Below, in pieces: positions 42,999-48,120 of a DNA stretch of 48,120 bases (the stretch's first letter is position 1; every line of letters begins with the position of its first letter). This DNA comes from Bacteroidia bacterium (GTDB taxonomy: Bacteria > Bacteroidota > Bacteroidia > Bacteroidales > VadinHA17). The stretch lies in contig JAPLEC010000447.1 in the NCBI GenBank assembly GCA_026391515.1, forward strand, positions 1-48,120, given 5' to 3'. A program made the position numbers and the translations under genes. The notes beneath the pieces were generated by a model. It did no database searches, was not told where the DNA came from, and was given only the letters and a program-made list of their open reading frames with translations.

Positions 42999-45293
42999 CT
43001 ATTTAGGTTTATTGTTCTTTTCAATGATCTTAATGCAGTCTTCCTTAGTCAGCTTTTCAGATTCGGTACCTTTTGGAAGCCTGTAATTTAACTTGTCTCT
43101 GGTAATATATGGACCATACCTTCCATTTAAAACTTTAATATCACCAAAATCTTTAATGACCTTTTTCTTCTCGCTCTCATTCTTCTCGTTTATTATCTCA
43201 ATAGCTCTTTCAACAGTCAGAGAATAAGGATCATCCGTTCCTTTTTTCAAGGAATAGAATTTATTCTTATATCTGATGTAAGGTCCGAATTTTCCTATAC
43301 CTACTACCATCTCGTCATCTTCATGCATTCCAAGCGACCTGGGCAGCCTGAAAAGATTCAAAGCCTCTTCAAGGGTAATTGTTTCAATCAGCTGATTCTT
43401 TGAAAGACTTGCGAATCTCGGTTTGCTTCCGTTATCTGAATTTCCAATTTGTGCAACAGGTCCGAATCTGCCCATTCTGACAGTGATTGGTTCTCCGGTC
43501 TCAGGATGATTTCCAAGAGTTCTGACTCCTGTTTTCCTGTCTTTATTCTCGAGAGTCTTTTCTATGGTTTTGTGGAAAGGGACATAAAATTCATGAAGCA
43601 TCCCTGTCCATTTTAATCTGCCCATTGCAATCTCGTCAAACTGCTCTTCAACTTCAGCAGTAAAGTGATAATCAACAATTTCCGAGAAATTTTCAATCAG
43701 GAAATCATTGACTATCATACCAATATCCTGTGGAAAGAGCTTTGATTTTTCTTTACCGGACACTTCTGTTTTGGATATCGCTGTGATTTTACCTTTTTCA
43801 AGAGTCAGAACTTTAATATGCCTTTTTTCTCCCGGCCGATCCTCCCGTGAGACATATCCTCTGTTTTGAATGGTAGAGATAGTCGGTGCATACGTGGAAG
43901 GTCGTCCGATTCCCAATTCTTCAAGCTTTTTGACAAGACTTGCCTCAGTATATCGCGGAGGAGGTGCGGTGAATTTCGGGGCAGCAGTTATATTATTATA
44001 ATATAATGGCATTCCTTTTTTCACCGGATGGATGACATATTTTTCTTCATCATTATTTTCCTGGTCTGAAGATTCTGTATATAATTTCAGAAATCCGTCA
44101 AATTTGATAACCTCACCGGTTGCATTGAAAACAACGGGTGAATTATTCATTTCAATTGAAATAGTTGTTTTTTCTACTTGAGCATCAGCCATTTGGGATG
44201 CGATCGTTCTTTTCCAGATAAGCTCATACAGTTTCTTTTCGTTCAGATTACCTGTAATGGTTAAATTATCAGGATATGCCGGACGAATTGCTTCATGTGC
44301 TTCCTGAGCACCTTTTGTTTTAGTTTTAAACTGACGTGTTTTCGAATATTTTTCACCATACCCTGAAATAATTACTTCACGCGATTTGACAAGAGCAAGC
44401 TTTGAAAGAATTGTCGAGTCCGTTCTCATATAAGTAATTTTCCCGGCTTCATAAAGCTTTTGAGCTACAGCCATGGTCTGGGCAACGGAAAATCCAAGTT
44501 TGCGGTATGCTTCCTGCTGCAGAGTAGATGTAGTAAAAGGAGGAGCTGGTGATCTGGTTCCCGGTTTTACAGTTATATCTGAAACATTATATTTTGAAAT
44601 ATTGCACAGCTCCAGAAATTTCTGAGCTTCTTTTTCGTCAGGAAATCGTTTGGAAGCTTCTGCTCTTAGAAACGCACTTTCAAGGTTCGCTTCATCAACC
44701 CTGAAAATGGCATTGATACGGAATGATGATTCCGGTTTGAATGAAAAGATCTCCCTTTCTCTTTCAACAAGAAGCCTTACTGCAACTGACTGAACTCTTC
44801 CTGCCGAAAGTGAAGGCTGGACTTTTTTCCACAATACCGGTGAAATTTCAAAACCGACAAGCCTGTCCAGAATGCGACGAGCCTGCTGTGAGTTGACAAG
44901 ATTCATGTCAATGCTTCGCGGATTTTCGATAGCATTGGAAATCGCATCCTTAGTTATCTCATGAAAAACAATCCTGCGCGTTGTTGCAAGATCAAGCTTC
45001 AGAACACCGGCAAGATGCCATGCAATTGCTTCTCCTTCACGGTCTTCATCAGAAGCGATCCATATATTTTTGGCTTCAGAAGCAGCTTTACGTAACTCTG
45101 AAACAACCCTGGTTTTTTCTTTGGGTATTTCATAATCGGGAGCGAAATCATTTTCAATATCGATACCCAGGTTCTTTTTTGAGAGATCTCTGATATGTCC
45201 GAAACTTGATATCACTCGGAAATCTTTTCCCAGGAACTTCTCTATGGTTTTTGCCTTTGCAGGTGACTCAACAATTACAAGATTTTCGATCAT
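42999..45293 (-). CDS. topA: DNA topoisomerase I
   Basis: A type IA topoisomerase that relaxes negative supercoils. The Toprim domain begins VIVESPAKAKTIEKFLG with the acidic SDEDREGEAIAWHL. The active-site tyrosine is Y288 in ITYMRTDST. Instead of zinc fingers the C-terminus has three short topoisomerase repeats (GRFGPVAQIG, GKFGPYIRYK, NGRYGPYITR). At 764 residues it is usual for Bacteroidota. Confidence 0.96.
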   Translation of the reverse strand: MIENLVIVESPAKAKTIEKFLGKDFRVISSFGHIRDLSKKNLGIDIENDFAPDYEIPKEKTRVVSELRKAASEAKNIWIASDEDREGEAIAWHLAGVLKLDLATTRRIVFHEITKDAISNAIENPRSIDMNLVNSQQARRILDRLVGFEISPVLWKKVQPSLSAGRVQSVAVRLLVEREREIFSFKPESSFRINAIFRVDEANLESAFLRAEASKRFPDEKEAQKFLELCNISKYNVSDITVKPGTRSPAPPFTTSTLQQEAYRKLGFSVAQTMAVAQKLYEAGKITYMRTDSTILSKLALVKSREVIISGYGEKYSKTRQFKTKTKGAQEAHEAIRPAYPDNLTITGNLNEKKLYELIWKRTIASQMADAQVEKTTISIEMNNSPVVFNATGEVIKFDGFLKLYTESSDQENNDEEKYVIHPVKKGMPLYYNNITAAPKFTAPPPRYTEASLVKKLEELGIGRPSTYAPTISTIQNRGYVSREDRPGEKRHIKVLTLEKGKITAISKTEVSGKEKSKLFPQDIGMIVNDFLIENFSEIVDYHFTAEVEEQFDEIAMGRLKWTGMLHEFYVPFHKTIEKTLENKDRKTGVRTLGNHPETGEPITVRMGRFGPVAQIGNSDNGSKPRFASLSKNQLIETITLEEALNLFRLPRSLGMHEDDEMVVGIGKFGPYIRYKNKFYSLKKGTDDPYSLTVERAIEIINEKNESEKKKVIKDFGDIKVLNGRYGPYITRDKLNYRLPKGTESEKLTKEDCIKIIEKNNKPK

Positions 45294-45384
45294 TAAGGCG
45301 AGATTTTTTCAGTTAAAAACACCGCAAAGTAAATCAATTAGCTGGCAAACTTCAAAATAAACCGGCAAGATTCTTTTATTTTAC

Positions 45385-45392
45385 TATTTTTG
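45385..45392 (+). promoter_or_regulatory. Possible -7 element upstream of the penicillin-binding protein
   Basis: tatttttg matches TAnnTTTG 19 nt ahead of the ATG. No clear -33 TTTG is found at the right distance. Confidence 0.35.
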
Positions 45393-45411
45393 AGACATAA
45401 TTTCCGGACCG

Positions 45412-47760
45412 ATGAAAGGCAATAAAAAAAACAGAAAATATCTGATCTGGTTCTGGACAATATTTATATTTCCATTCGCATTAGCTGTAACAATTTTCAT
45501 ACTTATTTCAAAGGATAAACTTGGGCCTATGCCCTCATTCAGCGAACTGGAAAATCCTGAATATTATTTAGCTGCTGAAGTCTATTCGGAAGATGAAGTC
45601 CTTCTTGGAAAAATAAGCATTGAGAACCGAACATGGACGGAATACAAAGATCTATCGCCTTATCTGGTTGATGCTTTGATAGCTACTGAAGACATAAGGT
45701 ACTACAGACACTCAGGTGTTGATATCCGCGGACTTGCAAGAGCAGTGGTCAGAACGATTCTTCTTGGTCAGAATACAGGTGGGGGAAGCACAATTACTCA
45801 GCAGCTTGCCAAGCAGCTTTACCCGAGAGACACTATAAAAACATCTGCTATTGTCAGAAAAATTAAACTGGGCGTTTCAAAATTCAAGGAGTGGCAAACA
45901 GCTGTTAAGCTGGAGAAAAGTTATACCAAGGAAGAAATAATTACAATGTATCTCAATAAATATGATTTTAATTATCATGCTATTGGGATAAAATCAGCTG
46001 CAAGGGTTTATTTTAACACAACACCTGATTCACTTAATATTCAGGAAGCTGCAGTTCTGATTGGAATGCTTAAGGCTTCGACCAGGTATAATCCTTTAAG
46101 AAATTATGACAGGGTATTGCAGCGCAGGAATATTGTACTTTCTCAGATGGCCAAATATGGTTATCTGAAACCTGCGGTTGCAGACTCAGTTAAAAAGCTG
46201 CCAATTGAACTTGACTTCCAGATTGAGGATCATAACACAGGGCGTGCAACATATCTGAGGGAGTATCTCAGGAATATAATGAATAAGCCTGAACCTGACA
46301 GAAAAAAATATGTTCAGGAATCGTCTTATGAGGATGCCCTTTGGGAATGGCAAAATAATCAGCTTTATGGATGGTGCAACAAAAATAAGAAGCCAGACGG
46401 GTCAAATTACGATATATATAAAGATGGGCTTAAGATTTATACCACAGTCAATTCAAAAATGCAGCAATATGCAGAGGAGGCTCTGGCAGAGCATCTTTCA
46501 AAAGAAGTGCAGCCCGACTTCTATGTCAGGGCGAAAGGCTTCAAAAATCCTCCATACTCCGACGATCTGACAAAGAAAGTAATTGATGAGCTTATAATGA
46601 GATCACTTAAACAGAGCGACAGATATTATATAATGCGTGCAAGAGGTTGTTCTGAAGATTCTATAATGCTTGCATTTAATACTCCCGTGAGGATGAAGGT
46701 TTTTTCATGGAAAGGAGAACGTGATACAATAATGACACCTCTTGATTCAATATGGTATTATAAATATATTATAAGATCGGGATTTATGGTTGAGGATCCT
46801 CATTTTGGTTATGTCAAAGCTTATGTCGGAGGTCCCGATTTCAGATATTTTAAATATGATGTTTGTACACAGCAGAAAAGACAGGTCGGCAGTACCATAA
46901 AGCCATTCCTTTATACTATAGCCATGCAGAATGGCTATTCGCCATGCTATGAAGTAGAAAATATACCGCGATCATTTGATATAGGCGACTCTGTTCCTTG
47001 GACGCCAAGAAGCTCAGGCAACAAGAAATATCACGGTAAAATGGTAACTCTTAAATGGGGTCTTGCACAATCAGAAAACTACATCTCCGCCTGGCTGATG
47101 GAACAATTTAAACCCATAGCAGTAGTCGACCTGATGCATAAGATGGGAGTCAGAAGCTTTATAGATCCGGTATATTCCATTTTTCTTGGAACTTCTGATG
47201 TAAAGCTTGAGGAAATGGTCGGAGCGTATGGAACTTTTGCAAACAAGGGAGTTTATACACGACCCATGTATGTAACCAGAATTGAAGACAAGAATGGCAA
47301 TATAATCTCAAAATTCACTCCCAAAATAGAAGAGGTATTAAGCGAGCAGACCGCATTCTTAATGATTAACCTTCTGCAGGGTGTTGTATTGACAGGCTCG
47401 GGAATCAGAATGCGCAGAGAACCATACTTGCTTATGAACCAGATAGGTGGTAAAACAGGAACGACACAGGAGCAGTCGGATGGCTGGTTTATGGGTGTAA
47501 CTCCCAATCTTGTAGGAGGTGTATGGAGCGGCTGGGAAGACCGGGCCATTCATTTTGAAACCCTGGGAGAAGGACAAGGTGCAAATATGGCTTTGCCGAT
47601 TTTTGCCATTTTCCTTAGAAAGGTATATAATGATCCGCAGTTTGGAATAATGGAAGCAGATGAATTCGAACGTCCCAACAATTTCAACATGGAGCTCGAT
47701 TGCAATAAGGTTAAAAGGGAAAGTTCGAGAAGGGATAATTCGTTGAGGGATCGGTATTAA
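45412..47760 (+). CDS. mrcA: Class A penicillin-binding protein (PBP1A-like)
   Basis: A bifunctional peptidoglycan synthase with an N-terminal membrane anchor (about 11-33). The glycosyltransferase motifs are ATEDIRYYRHSGVD (91-104, catalytic glutamate) and GGGSTITQQLAKQL (123-136). The transpeptidase has the STIK motif (S494 the nucleophile), SEN near residue 554 and KTG (681-683). The 782-residue length is typical. Divergent from topA, with a single short gap that may hold both promoters. Confidence 0.94.
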   Translation: MKGNKKNRKYLIWFWTIFIFPFALAVTIFILISKDKLGPMPSFSELENPEYYLAAEVYSEDEVLLGKISIENRTWTEYKDLSPYLVDALIATEDIRYYRHSGVDIRGLARAVVRTILLGQNTGGGSTITQQLAKQLYPRDTIKTSAIVRKIKLGVSKFKEWQTAVKLEKSYTKEEIITMYLNKYDFNYHAIGIKSAARVYFNTTPDSLNIQEAAVLIGMLKASTRYNPLRNYDRVLQRRNIVLSQMAKYGYLKPAVADSVKKLPIELDFQIEDHNTGRATYLREYLRNIMNKPEPDRKKYVQESSYEDALWEWQNNQLYGWCNKNKKPDGSNYDIYKDGLKIYTTVNSKMQQYAEEALAEHLSKEVQPDFYVRAKGFKNPPYSDDLTKKVIDELIMRSLKQSDRYYIMRARGCSEDSIMLAFNTPVRMKVFSWKGERDTIMTPLDSIWYYKYIIRSGFMVEDPHFGYVKAYVGGPDFRYFKYDVCTQQKRQVGSTIKPFLYTIAMQNGYSPCYEVENIPRSFDIGDSVPWTPRSSGNKKYHGKMVTLKWGLAQSENYISAWLMEQFKPIAVVDLMHKMGVRSFIDPVYSIFLGTSDVKLEEMVGAYGTFANKGVYTRPMYVTRIEDKNGNIISKFTPKIEEVLSEQTAFLMINLLQGVVLTGSGIRMRREPYLLMNQIGGKTGTTQEQSDGWFMGVTPNLVGGVWSGWEDRAIHFETLGEGQGANMALPIFAIFLRKVYNDPQFGIMEADEFERPNNFNMELDCNKVKRESSRRDNSLRDRY

Positions 47761-47762
47761 AC

Positions 47763-47880
47763 GGTGTAAAGGCGTAACGGTGCAAAGGTGTAACGGCATT
47801 TCTGATTCCCCCTTCGCTGGCGCCGATTTGCAATCGGTGCCAAGTAGAAAGGCACGGATTACAAATCCGCGCCAGCATTA
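47763..47880. repeat. Nested palindromic repeats between pbp and radA
   Basis: Two elements lie in tandem. First, direct repeats of a gtgtaaaggcgtaacgg type (47763-47796). Second, two self-palindromic halves that are also inverted copies of each other: gctggcgccgatttgcaatc... and its partner ending ...aaatccgcgccagc (about 47818-47877). Convergent location suggests a terminator-like or mobile function. Confidence 0.65.
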
Positions 47881-47882
47881 GT

Positions 47883-48120
47883 TCAGGTAAACAGCGACCT
47901 TACAAGATGCTCAATTTTTCCGACAGGAACAATTTCAATTTCCAGCCCTTTAAGTGATAGATTTTTATGATATTTTGACAGATATATCTTCTTAAATCCC
48001 ATTTTTGAAGCTTCCCTGATTCTTTGCTCAATTCTGGATACCGGCCGGATTTCACCTGACAATCCAGTTTCACCTGCGAAACAAACTTCTCTGGGAATCG
48101 GGATATCAAGATTTGAGGAA
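47883..48120 (-). CDS. radA: DNA repair protein RadA, C-terminal part (partial)
   Basis: Only the last 78 codons are in the window; the gene continues past the right edge. The frame reads NLDIPIPREVCFAGETGLSGEI, then RPVSRIEQRIREASKMGFKKI and VRSLFT before a TGA at 47883-47885. These are the Lon-like C-terminal domain sequences of RadA/Sms, which branch-migrates recombination intermediates. An overlapping 69-residue frame at 47900-48109 is a shadow. Confidence 0.88.
   Translation of the reverse strand, partial: SSNLDIPIPREVCFAGETGLSGEIRPVSRIEQRIREASKMGFKKIYLSKYHKNLSLKGLEIEIVPVGKIEHLVRSLFT

Noticed and set aside
47900..48109. 69-residue minus-strand frame at the right edge
   Set aside because: Out of frame with the RadA C-terminus, which reads clearly in the neighbouring frame to a TGA at 47883-47885.

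Overview
The window comes from a member of the Bacteroidota, most likely an uncultured or environmental lineage near Bacteroidales/Marinilabiliales. Four things point there: a complete type IX secretion/gliding core (porP-gldK-gldL-gldM-gldN), a gldA homologue, promoters of the TTTG-N19-TAnnTTTG type, and DUF4296/DUF5723 family proteins. Base composition is AT-rich and even throughout. I see no phage, integrase, transposase, rRNA, tRNA or CRISPR array. Most of the window is core housekeeping sequence, so the novelty lies in regulatory leaders and short palindromic repeats.

Layout. 40-3143 (minus): ispG and cysS. 3144-3689: a gene-free control region holding a repeat, a promoter, a SAM-I riboswitch, a 25-residue Met/Cys-rich leader ORF and a hairpin. 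3690-12048 (plus): metY-metX-hom-metH-metF, a nearly complete methionine branch from aspartate semialdehyde onward, including homocysteine methylation and methyl-folate supply. metK, which makes SAM, converges on it at 12145-13488. 13745-15692 (minus): gldA and a tandem universal stress protein. 15924-19428 (plus): asnS, rpoN and a PAP2-like membrane protein. 19414-21296 (minus): a coupled glycosyltransferase and radical SAM pair. 21466-25837 (minus): a tightly packed operon of rbfA, a methyltransferase, a LolC/E-like permease, a DUF4296 lipoprotein and an amidohydrolase. 26063-33067 (plus): trpS, a Tat-exported sugar-isomerase-like protein, an 892-residue DUF3352-like/propeller protein and a DUF5723 outer-membrane protein. 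33090-34585 (minus): mlaF and mlaE. 34708-35793 (plus): manC. 35873-41626 (minus): the T9SS core operon. 41812-45293 (minus): a degenerate ureohydrolase-fold protein and topA. 45412-47760 (plus): a class A penicillin-binding protein. 47883-48120 (minus): the 3' end of radA, cut by the window edge.

How the parts work together. The met operon appears to be read under two signals. The SAM-I riboswitch senses the end product. The short ORF starts 15 nt after the riboswitch and has four Met codons followed by two Cys codons, so it could let ribosome speed report charged tRNA-Met/tRNA-Cys before metY is reached. A 65-nt palindrome of a family also found between genes lies in frame inside metH and adds about 22 residues to its AdoMet-binding domain. 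Several unrelated families of short inverted repeats occupy the intergenic gaps (near 1600, 3190, 7230, 12060, 13510, 14750, 21390, 25890 and 47765).
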